Origin: an uncultured Eubacteriales bacterium
GTDB taxonomy: Bacteria; Bacillota; Clostridia; Oscillospirales; CAG-272
DNA: 64,000 bases
Direction: 5' to 3'
Assembly: GCA_934796165.1 (NCBI GenBank)
Contig: CAKVOU010000005.1
Span: forward strand, 45,457-109,456
A model generated the notes under the pieces. That model ran no database searches and was not told where the DNA came from. It saw only the letters and a list, made by a program, of their open reading frames with translations. Position 1 is the stretch's first letter. Each line of letters begins with the position of its first letter. The position numbers and the translations under genes are program-made. This document shows positions 25,705 through 33,500 of the stretch, in pieces.

Positions 25705-26877
25705 TCAGGGTGCGGGAACGTACAGCCTGATGAGCCCCGCCCATCTTTCCCCGAGGGCCGAAGTGACATCGGTATACCCGGTGAGATTGGGTGCCTCGTC
25801 CAGCAGGGTGTATTGAGAACCGTTCAGCACGACCCAGTAACCGTCTTCCTCCGAGTAGGCGTACCAGACCTCATCGGCTCCCGGATACGACCCTTCGTTA
25901 TTGATGAGATATATGACGTATTCGTCCATTGCCGTTTGGGCTTCTACCAGGGCTTTTGCTTGTTTTGCCTTGATAATGGAGCCCGCGGAGCTCGATAACA
26001 GCAACCGGAAGGTGGAAACCGCCGCGCATATGACTTCCGGGGTAACGGGGATCAGGATAAAGTCGGTTCCCAGCGCGGAGAATACATAGTTGCCGCTTTC
26101 ATCCGAGGTGACCTCAAACTGTCCGTAGTCAAGGATGGATGCCATCCCGAAAATGGTTTCATCCGGTTTGCCGTTGACGGAAGCCGAACGAAGGGAACCG
26201 TCAAGATAATCGAATACAAGCGTGTAATCCCCTCCGGTCACTCTCGTCAATTCGCCTGCTTCGTCGTAGCTGTAAACGAGCCGGATTTGTGGGTTCTCGT
26301 ACCCCCGGAGTTTGGACTCAAGCGTGACGGAAACGGGTCTTCCGTTTTCCGTTTTGAGGTCGCTTACCTTGTAGGAAAGCGTGTTCGGGACATTCAGAGC
26401 GGTCATGAGATACTGCTCGTCAAAGGAGGCGGTGATGGTTACCTTTGCTTCGTCGTAGTAAAAGCTGAAATTTCTGTTCTCGTCCAGCTGATAGACGTTG
26501 CCGTACTTTTCAAAGTATTCCCGGCGCATGGGCAGGTAGTATCCGTTCATGAACTTTTTGACTCCGATCGCTGCCGCAGGGTCTTGGTCGGGAGTCGGTT
26601 CGGTCGCGGATTCGGATTCGGATGAGGATTCCGATTCGGATTCCGAAGCAGACCCGGAATTGGTTTCCGTTGACGATTCGGCGACGGATCCCGTTTCCGT
26701 CGTGGATTCATCGGCGGATCCGGCGGTCGATCCGGATTCGGACGGTGCGTCGGTCGAGGTATGAGAGGATTCCTGTGTACTTCCGGTTTCCTGTGACGTG
26801 CCGCAGGCGGTAAAAATCAATCCGAGATTGACGACGACGCACAGCGCCAGCAGCATGGAGAGTGTTTTTTTCATCAT
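25705..26877 (-). CDS. Lipoprotein with Ser/Glu/Thr-rich stalk, unknown function
   Basis: The product (390 residues) begins with a lipoprotein signal (MMKKTLSMLLALCVVV...) and lipobox IFTAC. A stalk of about 75 residues rich in Ser, Glu and Thr then spaces the folded part from the membrane. The folded domain contains repeat-like strands (YDEAGELTRVTGGDYTLVFDYLDGS) resembling YD/RHS-like beta motifs, and near the C-terminus a helical VEAQTAMDEYVIYLI segment. No enzyme motif is visible. GGAGAAGGACAA precedes two adjacent ATGs (26877 and 26874); either could serve. Confidence 0.65.
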   Translation of the reverse strand: MMKKTLSMLLALCVVVNLGLIFTACGTSQETGSTQESSHTSTDAPSESGSTAGSADESTTETGSVAESSTETNSGSASESESESSSESESATEPTPDQDPAAAIGVKKFMNGYYLPMRREYFEKYGNVYQLDENRNFSFYYDEAKVTITASFDEQYLMTALNVPNTLSYKVSDLKTENGRPVSVTLESKLRGYENPQIRLVYSYDEAGELTRVTGGDYTLVFDYLDGSLRSASVNGKPDETIFGMASILDYGQFEVTSDESGNYVFSALGTDFILIPVTPEVICAAVSTFRLLLSSSAGSIIKAKQAKALVEAQTAMDEYVIYLINNEGSYPGADEVWYAYSEEDGYWVVLNGSQYTLLDEAPNLTGYTDVTSALGERWAGLIRLYVPAP

Positions 26878-27038
26878 TTGTCCTTCTCCCGGGATGTCGG
26901 GATACATGAATTCTGACAGTCATAATTCTGCCATGGGTATTGTAACACGATGTAAAGAATTTGTCAATGAGAGGAAAGAAATTTGAAAATTGCCTGTCGG
27001 GACCGGAAGGTACATTTGAATCGCTTTTTCCGGAAGCC

Positions 27039-27067
27039 TTGACAAACCGGGAGGAATGTGGTACAAT
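27039..27067 (+). promoter_or_regulatory. Original tRNA-Ser promoter
   Basis: TTGACA (27039-27044) and TACAAT (27062-27067), spacer 17, lie 13 bases upstream of the orphan tRNA 5' half. This would be the native promoter of the tRNA-Ser gene. Confidence 0.75.
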
Positions 27068-27080
27068 CAAAAAGTCTTAC

Positions 27081-27121
27081 GGAGAGGTATCGAAGCGGTC
27101 ATAACGAGGCGGTCTTGAAAA
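27081..27121 (+). pseudogene. Orphan 5' half of tRNA-Ser(UGA)
   Basis: These 41 bases are identical to positions 27274-27314, the 5' part of the full tRNA-Ser, including the three flanking bases TAC before them. The copy breaks off just after CTTGAAAA in the anticodon loop and continues into unrelated DNA. It is the remnant of an integration or recombination event at the tRNA anticodon loop. Confidence 0.85.
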
Positions 27122-27273
27122 TTTGCGAGCACAGCGGTCGCAAAAACCTTGAAAAGCCTTGCAACACCTGACTTTTTCGGCACTCCGACAGCAGCACAAA
27201 AGCACATTTCTAAAAGAATTTCTAAAACAATTGAATATCTGATGATTTCTGTCGAAAGACAGTTTCATATACG

Positions 27274-27362
27274 GAGAGGTATCGAAGCGGTCATAACGAG
27301 GCGGTCTTGAAAACCGTTTGGGGGCAACCCCACAAGGGTTCGAATCCCTTCCTCTCCGCCAC
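27274..27362 (+). tRNA. tRNA-Ser (anticodon UGA)
   Basis: The 89-base gene folds as a class II tRNA: acceptor GGAGAGG/CCTCTCC, anticodon loop CTTGAAA with anticodon TGA at 27309-27311, a long variable arm (TGGGGGCAACCCCA), TTCGAAT T-loop, and an encoded CCA at 27360-27362. Its 3' part from 27307 is the attL repeat supplied by the element; its 5' part repeats the orphan half at 27081. No strong promoter of its own is seen, so it may rely on read-through from the promoter at 27039. Confidence 0.95.
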
Positions 27363-27365
27363 CAA

Positions 27366-27409
27366 AAAGCCTTGAAAACACTACGTTTTCGAGGCTTTTC
27401 TCTTTTTTG
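27366..27409 (+). terminator. Terminator after tRNA-Ser
   Basis: A 15-bp stem (27366-27380 with 27386-27400) with one T-G wobble and loop ACTAC is followed by CTCTTTTTT. The wobble pairs only in a plus-strand transcript, so it terminates the tRNA transcript. Confidence 0.85.
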
Positions 27410-27761
27410 CGTTATGGCTTTTTCACTCGTTTTTGCCCGATTTTTATCATTTTTCACGTAAATTTTCCGCTCACAAAAAGTTCCGAAAACCCTTGCTATA
27501 TATGGATTTTCGGGGTTTTGATTTTAGACATGTTTTTAGAAATCTTCCTCGTTTGTGCAGTTCATTTCAATTTTGAAGGTTAAATTGAAATAACAGCCTG
27601 ATTTTTCAATGCCTTATTTCAATTTCGGGGCTAAAATTGAAATAACTTTTCAAAAATCGTGTTAATGTCGAGTTAACGGGGGTAATTTTAATGTTTTTCC
27701 ATTTTTGCCCTCGTTAACTGCTGAAAAAGCACAGCACCTTATAGCCGGGCTGTGCCTTTTC
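27410..27761. other. Left-end non-coding region of the element
   Basis: No gene is seen in this stretch of about 350 bases. It holds a plus-strand hairpin near 27487-27516 (CCGAAAA/TTTTCGG followed by T-rich DNA) and the array of ATTTCAAT sites at 27564-27643, consistent with an attachment-site control region. Confidence 0.6.
27564..27643. repeat. Four alternating ATTTCAAT/ATTGAAAT sites
   Basis: The same core occurs at about 27564-27571, 27583-27591, 27616-27623 and 27635-27643 in alternating orientation, with centre spacings near 19, 33 and 18 bases. The arrangement resembles integrase arm-type or excisionase binding sites next to attL. Confidence 0.5.
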
Positions 27762-28351
27762 TTATTCCTTATTTGAGAACATCAGGATCGTATTCATATG
27801 CCAAGCGGATTTGTTGACGATCCCGAAGGCGATGTCGCTGACGAGAAAGTCAACGATGGCAGCTTTGGAGATGATATACTTACCGCTGATGCGGACGGCG
27901 TCGATGTGCTTTTGCTGAATGTGGGACAGCACCATGCCGCGGCTGTAACCGATGATCTCTGCCGCGGTATCGATGTCAAGGGCGTCGGTTGTATACCGGA
28001 GTCGCTTCTCCACATGCGCTCGGAACGCCTCCTGGCATTCATCCGCAAGGGTGATATAGCACTCAGCGATGGTGACGGTGTCCACGGGACCACGGGACGA
28101 CGGTTCAGTAACACCGCCCGCTTCCGGGGCTTGGCATTGAAAATCCCCACGGGGATCTCCTCTCGCCTTGCCTTTCTTTGCTTCTGCAGGTAAATTTCTA
28201 CGTCCTCCAGGCGAATGATATATCTGTGGGTTGCGGTCGGACGGATCCGACACGGAATGATGCCATTGTTCAGCATCCAAGACGCTTTCCGTTTGCTGAT
28301 ATGGAGCATTTTGTAGAGTTGTTCCAAGGATATTTCGTCCTCCCCCGGCAT
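27762..28351 (-). pseudogene. Frameshifted helix-turn-helix protein (element regulator)
   Basis: Two frames together encode one protein. The first, from 28351, gives MPGEDEISLEQLYKMLHISK... (helix-turn-helix, RYIIRLEDVEIYL) down to NRRPV. The second continues with DTVTIAECYITLADECQEAF...IIGYSRGMVLSHIQQKHIDAVRISGKYIISKAAIVDFL to the stop at 27762. The break is an 8-bp tandem duplication at 28083-28098; removing one copy restores one continuous frame of about 194 codons. The intact form resembles DNA-binding proteins found beside integrases in Firmicutes elements. It is probably non-functional in this copy. Confidence 0.8.
28083..28098. repeat. 8-bp tandem duplication causing the frameshift
   Basis: CACGGGAC is present twice in a row. 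Deleting one copy joins the two frames of the overlapping HTH gene exactly. Confidence 0.85.
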
Positions 28352-28352
28352 A

Positions 28353-29564
28353 TCAGCTCACCTCGCTTTCATCATCGGCAAGGAGCTTGCCGAGCTTCAT
28401 CCCCGCCTCGCCCGTGGCGTTGGCGTCGAGGTGAGAATAAATATCTGCCGTCGTACTCATGTTGCTGTGGCCGAGATACTTCTGAATGACCTTCATATTC
28501 ACGTCCAGCGATACGAGAAGCGAAGCGCAGGTGTGGCGCAGATTGTGGAAGCGGATATCCCGCATCCCGTATTGCTTCAACAACTTCGGGAAGTGAGAGG
28601 TGATATAACTTGGCTTGATCAGCTCCCCCAAGGGGTTGACACAGACCATGTCAAGATATTTTTTGCAGTAGGCTCGGCGGAATTGTTTACGATAAAGCTC
28701 CTGACGTTCCTTGTGTGCAAGGAGTATTTCCTTGACCTCGGGGATCATTTTGAAGCTTCTTCGTGAGCTTTCGGTCTTCATCTCGTCGCTGATCACCTGT
28801 TCCATTTTACCGTTGCGGACGACCTCCAGCACCTTCTGCCCGATGAAGATCTTATCATTCTCGAAGTCGATGTTGCTCCAAGACAGCCCAAGTGCCTCGC
28901 TTCTTCGCAGTCCGCAGTAGACGGCAAGGACGATGGGGATATAGATGACGTCCTCTTTGGCGTGTTCGAGCAGTGTTTTGACCTCGTCCACCGAGTAGAA
29001 GTCGCCGACGAATTTCTTCGGTTGCGGGCGCTCCACTCTGTCCATGGGATTGTATTCGAGGATCTCCTGGCGGATGGCGTATTCGAAGGCGGTGTGCAGC
29101 AGATTGTGATAATGCAGGATCGTCTGCTCGCTGTCGCCGTCCTCTCGCAGGTAATCGTAGAAGCCGTGAATGAGGCGGGGCTTGCAGTCGGCGAGCGTGA
29201 TTTTTTCGTCAAAGTATTTCGCCATCTTTCCGCTCACTCTTCTCTTGTAACCGTAGTATGTGGACTCTTGGATCTTGTGGATGTGTACGCGGTCGAGCCA
29301 GTCGTTTATGAATTGCAGAAGAGGATATTTGGTCGGATCGTCGTAGCCGTCAAGGAAGCGTTTGTACTCGCTTTCAAACTTGTTCTTCGCCTCTCTGACA
29401 GCCTTGTTGATGAGCGATTTCGTGGATCCTGCAGGCAGTCCAAGGCCCAGCCATTTGGTTTTGTTTTTCTGCGTTACGGTATCCTTGTAGCTGACCACCA
29501 GATACAGCATACCTCTCTTTTCCTGAACGCTTCCCGAGATATCTTTACTCAGTTTATTTGCCAT
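28353..29564 (-). CDS. int: Tyrosine recombinase (integrase)
   Basis: The 403-residue protein has the N-terminal AP2-like arm-binding region (MLYLVVSYKDTVTQKNKTKW), a SAM-like core-binding domain (QFINDWLDRVHIHKIQESTYYGYKRR), and the catalytic domain with Arg in CGLRRSEALGLSW, HxxR in FHNLRHTCASLL and the LGHSNMSTTADIYSH tyrosine region. It would catalyse integration and excision at the tRNA-Ser att sites. The start at 29564 follows AAGGAGGTATGCTGAT. It is preceded on the same strand by the excisionase-like gene, an arrangement as in Tn916-type modules. Confidence 0.95.
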   Translation of the reverse strand: MANKLSKDISGSVQEKRGMLYLVVSYKDTVTQKNKTKWLGLGLPAGSTKSLINKAVREAKNKFESEYKRFLDGYDDPTKYPLLQFINDWLDRVHIHKIQESTYYGYKRRVSGKMAKYFDEKITLADCKPRLIHGFYDYLREDGDSEQTILHYHNLLHTAFEYAIRQEILEYNPMDRVERPQPKKFVGDFYSVDEVKTLLEHAKEDVIYIPIVLAVYCGLRRSEALGLSWSNIDFENDKIFIGQKVLEVVRNGKMEQVISDEMKTESSRRSFKMIPEVKEILLAHKERQELYRKQFRRAYCKKYLDMVCVNPLGELIKPSYITSHFPKLLKQYGMRDIRFHNLRHTCASLLVSLDVNMKVIQKYLGHSNMSTTADIYSHLDANATGEAGMKLGKLLADDESEVS

Positions 29565-29565
29565 A

Positions 29566-29868
29566 TCAGCATACCTCCTTTCGCTTTGCGGCAGCACACA
29601 AGATACCACATTTATCTTCGATTATCCAGTCCTGTGGGTTCGAAGTACCATTTACAACACAACTTTTTTTCGTGTGTTTTTTCTCTCCGCGGACAAATTC
29701 CATCACAGAGCTTTTCGAGATGCGGTATTCCCGTCCTACTTTTTTGGCGAAGACCTTTTTCTCGTGCACAAGTCGTGAGGCGAGTTTGGTGCTGATGTTC
29801 AGATACTCTGCAAGCTGGGCGAGTGTCATTGCGTCGGGGTAATTGCAAAAGATATTGTTATTGAGCAT
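29566..29868 (-). CDS. Excisionase-like DNA-binding protein
   Basis: The 100-residue protein has a winged-helix excisionase (MerR-like) core: MTLAQLAEYLNISTKLASRLVHEKKVFAKKVGREYRISKSSVMEFV. It lies directly upstream of the integrase with a gap of only one base, and has AAAGGAGATTCA as ribosome binding site. It likely sets recombination direction. The C-terminal 40 residues are basic, with several Cys, and not recognised. Confidence 0.75.
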   Translation of the reverse strand: MLNNNIFCNYPDAMTLAQLAEYLNISTKLASRLVHEKKVFAKKVGREYRISKSSVMEFVRGEKKHTKKSCVVNGTSNPQDWIIEDKCGILCAAAKRKEVC

Positions 29869-29882
29869 TGAATCTCCTTTCG

Positions 29883-30860
29883 TTACATATAAAGTCCGTA
29901 TTCGTTTTCACGTTCTTGGTTTGCGCTGTACTGTAAAAGCGCCTTGGGTTCGACCTTGATGCCCATCATTTCCAGCATCATCACGGTCATTTTGTCGAGC
30001 TGATGGTCTTCAACCGGCGGTGTGAAGCGCCCCTCGTATGGCATAGCTTCGAGCAGATTTTTCAAAAGATGGAAGAGTCCGTCGCCCACGGTGTAGCTGT
30101 GTTCCGGGCGAAGATCGTTTACATACGACTTGTACTGATCCGCCAGCCCCGATTCACAACCGCCGAGGAGATAGTAGATCTCCAGATTTTTTCGGAGAAG
30201 CTGCTCTGCAAAGAGCTTGTTGTCACGGCATTTGTGACCGTCCGGCGTGGTAAAGGTGATATACTTATGCCCCTCCTGCCAGTCCACCTTGTAGCCGTGC
30301 ATCTCCATTTCAAAGATGAAATCTTCCTTGGATCGCGTGCGGTTTGCCACAGAAAATGCTTTGTTTCGTAGCTGTGATTTCCACTTCGGCATAGCCCCGA
30401 AGGAAGATTTGGTTTCGGTTTCCGAGAGATCGTACTCCCAGCAGAGCCTGTTGGAATACTCCTTGACCTGCCGCATCTCGGCAGCGCTCTGATGAAATTT
30501 CTTTCCCGTTTCCATGTTCACCGAGTTGAGTATCACATGATTGTGGAGGTGGGCGTGATCTCTGTGCGTGGCAATCAATGCTTGATAGCCACCGAAGTAT
30601 TCGGCGAAGCGCAGACCGATTTCGTGAGCGACTTCGGGCGTGAGATCATCGTCGGGACTGAAGGCTTGTACGATGTGAACGTAGGTCCTGCCGTCCTCTT
30701 TTTTGAATTGCTTTTTGACGAACATGAACTCCTGAAGCACCGTATCGGGGGAACAGTTGATGCCCGAAATGAGATTTTCATCGGTCTTCTCCCGGTTCAT
30801 CACGTAGGGAAAAATGTTATTCATTGGGCAACCCGAAGCAACGAATTTAACGATTGCCAT
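29883..30860 (-). CDS. MobA/VirD2-type relaxase
   Basis: The 325-residue protein has the relaxase histidine cluster THRDHAHLHNHVILNS (His102, His104, His106, His108), which holds the metal for nicking at oriT; a candidate nucleophile is a Tyr in the N-terminal PYVMNREKTDENLISG region. It is shorter than plasmid MobA proteins and has no primase domain. It overlaps mobC by 40 bases. With MobC it would form the relaxosome and use the conjugation pore of a helper element. Confidence 0.88.
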   Translation of the reverse strand: MAIVKFVASGCPMNNIFPYVMNREKTDENLISGINCSPDTVLQEFMFVKKQFKKEDGRTYVHIVQAFSPDDDLTPEVAHEIGLRFAEYFGGYQALIATHRDHAHLHNHVILNSVNMETGKKFHQSAAEMRQVKEYSNRLCWEYDLSETETKSSFGAMPKWKSQLRNKAFSVANRTRSKEDFIFEMEMHGYKVDWQEGHKYITFTTPDGHKCRDNKLFAEQLLRKNLEIYYLLGGCESGLADQYKSYVNDLRPEHSYTVGDGLFHLLKNLLEAMPYEGRFTPPVEDHQLDKMTVMMLEMMGIKVEPKALLQYSANQERENEYGLYM

Positions 30861-31138
30861 ATTTTTTCAAGCTCCTTTCTCGTCTCGGTAAGGTTGATCT
30901 GGGATGCATATCCCGTGTTGACGGCTCGCGTGAGCTGGTTGACATTGTTGCCGATGCGACGAAGCTCGGTTGCCACGTCATTCGCACCTGTGATAATGAT
31001 CATTTCTTTTTTGAAAACACAGTCCCGAACAAAGTCGCTGATGAGTTGATAGTGACCATAGGAACGGTCCTCTATCCACTTCTTTTCTTCAGCAGTCACG
31101 CGAAAAGAAATAATACAGTTTTTGTTTTCTTTTTCCAT
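30821..31138 (-). CDS. mobC: MobC-like relaxosome accessory protein
   Basis: The 105-residue protein starts with a ribbon-helix-helix-like segment (CIISFRVTAEEKKWIEDRSY) and has the MobC signature ATELRRIGNNVNQLTRAVNTG. MobC proteins bind oriT and help the relaxase melt the nic region. The ribosome binding site GGAAAGGA is clear. It lies just downstream of the candidate oriT. Confidence 0.88.
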   Translation of the reverse strand: MEKENKNCIISFRVTAEEKKWIEDRSYGHYQLISDFVRDCVFKKEMIIITGANDVATELRRIGNNVNQLTRAVNTGYASQINLTETRKELEKIWQSLNSLLRVAQ

Positions 31139-31187
31139 TCAAAAGTCCTTTCCATAAATAATTGATAGGGGTATGGGCATAGCCCGA

Positions 31188-31262
31188 CGCCTTTGCGGCC
31201 GCCATTTGGGCGGTCGTAATACAAAGGCGAAACTGGCGATAAAACGTTCCGATAAAACGTTC
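31188..31262. other. Candidate oriT
   Basis: Nested inverted repeats lie between the RepA-like gene and mobC: CGCCTTTG (31188-31195) with CAAAGGCG (31222-31229), and inside them GCCGCC/GGCGGT. Two direct repeats GATAAAACGTTC (31238-31249 and 31251-31262) follow. Position immediately upstream of mobC-mobA is typical of mobilization origins. The nic site itself is not recognisable. Confidence 0.5.
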
Positions 31263-32334
31263 ATCCCACATCCCCCGCAGGAACGCAAGGGACGAAAGGG
31301 ACGGAATCTGTGAGAGCAGAAGAAACAGAGTCACTTGAGGCACTTGAGTCACCATCAGAGGGAGGACGGTATTTGACCACAACGTACTTCTGTCCGTTGC
31401 TCCGTTTGCTCTCAAAGAAGACACCGAGGTCTTCCAGCTGATAACGATAACGGTTCATCATTTGCTTGAGCCCCTTGGGACTGATATCTTTGCGGAGATA
31501 ACCCGCGAGTTCAGTGTTAGTTCCGATGAATTCGTTAGCCCCTGTCATGAAATAATAGAGCGAAATCAGTTCGTCGGGGAGCGTGGTTTCGGGCATCGTG
31601 AGAGTGTCCGAAATTCGATTCCAGACGCAGGTGCCTTTATCAAGTTCCAGCTGTATCTTTCGGTCACGGATGTCACGCCCCGAGGCGTAGAATGTGGCGA
31701 GTCGGTCTACCCTCTCGTTCTTGTCCAGGACGAATATAGCATCCACCGCGCCCGAGATACCTGTACTGCCCGAGAGTTTATTGACGGGATCCTTATCGTT
31801 CATCTTCCGCAGATGGTGGACGAGCAGAAGGCAGATGCCAAGCTCGTCTGCCAGCTCTTTGAGGACACGAAGCTCGGCGTAGTCACCGCCGTAGGAGACA
31901 TCGGGCGTGGGCGTGCGGATAAGCTGGAAGGTGTCGATGGCTATGAGGGACACCTCCGGGTGTTGACGCTTGAAATCACGGAGCCAATCGCAGACTCCGC
32001 TCTCAATTGAGGTGCATCCCGTAGCGAAATACATCCCGTCGGGAACGTTGTCCGTGATGGTGTTCAGGCGCTCCTGGATCCGCCTCTCGCTGTCTTCCAG
32101 GCAGAGGTAGAGCACGTCTCCCCTCGTCACGTCAAGCCCCCACAAGGGCGTTCCTTGGGCGACGTGGACGCAGAGGTCAAGCACCAGCCACGATTTGCCT
32201 ACCTTGGGTGAACCGCCAAGGATGCAGAGCCCTTGAGGCAGTAGCGTGTCAACGCAAAACTTCGTAGGCGGAAGTCTTTTGTCCATGAGTGTTTCACCGT
32301 CTATCACGGTGAGCTTGTGTGGATTACTTTGCAT
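31261..32334 (-). CDS. RepA-like RecA-fold ATPase
   Basis: The 357-residue protein has Walker A GGSPKVGKS (residues 40-48), a Walker B-like LIAIDTFQLI and LLLVHHLRK, typical of the AAA_25/RepA hexameric helicase group of plasmids and integrative elements. The C-terminal third has a winged-helix-like region (ELAGYLRKDISPKGLKQMMNRYRYQLEDLG) and a Ser-rich tail. It may help replicate the excised circle. The start follows GAAAGGAGATTACGA. It is upstream of the mob genes on the same strand. Confidence 0.82.
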   Translation of the reverse strand: MQSNPHKLTVIDGETLMDKRLPPTKFCVDTLLPQGLCILGGSPKVGKSWLVLDLCVHVAQGTPLWGLDVTRGDVLYLCLEDSERRIQERLNTITDNVPDGMYFATGCTSIESGVCDWLRDFKRQHPEVSLIAIDTFQLIRTPTPDVSYGGDYAELRVLKELADELGICLLLVHHLRKMNDKDPVNKLSGSTGISGAVDAIFVLDKNERVDRLATFYASGRDIRDRKIQLELDKGTCVWNRISDTLTMPETTLPDELISLYYFMTGANEFIGTNTELAGYLRKDISPKGLKQMMNRYRYQLEDLGVFFESKRSNGQKYVVVKYRPPSDGDSSASSDSVSSALTDSVPFVPCVPAGDVG

Positions 32335-32444
32335 TCGTAATCTCCTTTCGTGAATAGATTTTTTGAGAAATGAGCCCGTGACCTCGTTTCTCGATATGTG
32401 GCTCTTTTTCTTCTGCCGTCCTTTTGTGACTTGGAAACAAACGC

Positions 32445-32542
32445 AAAAAAAGGGCAGGCATCTGTTGCAGAGTATAACGAAAAAACATAAGCCAAAACTT
32501 AAGGTTTTCCTATGTACACTCTAACGCAACAGATACCTACCC
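32445..32542 (-). ncRNA. Long hairpin RNA ending in a U7 tract
   Basis: Read on the minus strand, GGGTAGGTATCTGTTGC (32542-32526) pairs with GCAACAGATGCCTGCCC (32468-32452) over 17 positions including two G-U wobbles, followed by seven T's (32451-32445). The stem continues with AGAGTGTA/TATACTCT and further short helices almost to the apex. On the plus strand the wobbles become A-C mismatches, so the folded molecule is the minus-strand RNA. It lies between the LexA-like and RepA-like genes and may be the terminator of the former, a small RNA, or an origin element. The rest of 32335-32649 shows no gene. Confidence 0.6.
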
Positions 32543-32649
32543 TTGATTCCCGGTTAAGAGGTCGGGAGGATGGATCGTGTTTTTTACGCGATAGATAAAG
32601 AAATATTCAATTGTGAATCGGCAAAGATGCTGTTATGTGAAAGGTGAGG

Positions 32650-33270
32650 TTACAGCGTCTTTTTGAGCCTGTGTGCAACGCAAACGGCAACGCCCTGAAT
32701 CTGAAGTTCTTCGGGATAGATGTCGCCGTAACGTTTTTTGTCCTTGTTGCAGGAGCGGAGGAAATACCTGCCCTTGGCATTGTTGAAGCCGAGGACTTTC
32801 AGGTTGTTGAGTCCCCCATCAAGTGCAGCGACAATGTCACCGATCTCTGCGGTGTTCTGCTTGCGGATCATCACGTAATCGCCGGGATGAATCCCTGCGT
32901 CGATCATCGACTCGCCCTTTGCGATCAGCGCAAAGAATTCGCCCTTGCCAACCAAGGATTCGGGCATACGAATATATTCGATGACCTGTTCGGTTTCTTC
33001 CTGACCTTCTCCGCAGGCTACGTAGCCAAGCACGGGCATGGCGTGAGCGACCTGCTCCATCTCCATGCGGCGGGTGCTGACCGAACGGCGACCGTTGTAT
33101 TCCAGCTCGCCGTCCTCTTTCATAGCAGAAAGATAACGATGCACGCTGGTAACGGCAATTCCTGTTCCTGCCGCGATGTCACGCACCGTGGGCGTTTCAC
33201 CGTAGCTTCCGTAGTATTCGTTGATGAAGTCAAGGATGATCTGCTTTTTCGAATCGGTAGTTCTACTCAT
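32650..33270 (-). CDS. LexA-like S24 repressor
   Basis: The 206-residue protein has a LexA-type winged helix-turn-helix (YGETPTVRDIAAGTGIAVTSVHRYLSAMKEDG) and a C-terminal S24 peptidase domain: cleavage site VACGEG (Cys86-Gly87), catalytic Ser121 in GESMIDAG and Lys158 in LNNLKVL. RecA-triggered self-cleavage would release its targets after DNA damage. Two TGGAACA...TGTTCCA palindromes flank its own promoter. The start at 33270 follows CCAAGGAGAAGCG. As it is the first gene of the leftward mobilization run, it probably couples element excision or transfer to the SOS response. Confidence 0.9.
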   Translation of the reverse strand: MSRTTDSKKQIILDFINEYYGSYGETPTVRDIAAGTGIAVTSVHRYLSAMKEDGELEYNGRRSVSTRRMEMEQVAHAMPVLGYVACGEGQEETEQVIEYIRMPESLVGKGEFFALIAKGESMIDAGIHPGDYVMIRKQNTAEIGDIVAALDGGLNNLKVLGFNNAKGRYFLRSCNKDKKRYGDIYPEELQIQGVAVCVAHRLKKTL

Positions 33271-33280
33271 CGCTTCTCCT

Positions 33281-33297
33281 TGGAACAAATTGTTCCA
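33281..33297. promoter_or_regulatory. Repressor operator 1
   Basis: TGGAACAAATTGTTCCA is a 17-base palindrome overlapping the transcription start of the LexA-like gene. Confidence 0.8.
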
Positions 33298-33303
33298 TTA
33301 GAC

Positions 33304-33332
33304 ATTATAACACAGGATTTTCCTCTTGTCAA
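33304..33332 (-). promoter_or_regulatory. Promoter of the LexA-like gene
   Basis: On the minus strand TTGACA (33332-33327) and TATAAT (33309-33304) with a 17-base spacer give a full consensus promoter. Confidence 0.9.
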
Positions 33333-33338
33333 TAGGGT

Positions 33339-33355
33339 TGGAACAAAATGTTCCA
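33339..33355. promoter_or_regulatory. Repressor operator 2
   Basis: TGGAACAAAATGTTCCA is the second copy of the operator, just upstream of the -35 element. The two operators are 58 bases apart centre to centre and bracket the promoter. Confidence 0.8.
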
Positions 33356-33500
33356 TATTTTTCGAAAAATTTTTTAAGCGCCCATAATGCTTCGACTTTT
33401 AATGTGGTCGTGGACCTTGGGACCACAACCAAAACACAAAAAAGTGGTCTGGGATGATTTGATCCAGATCGCATAGAGATGTTAGATTTGTATAAAAAGT

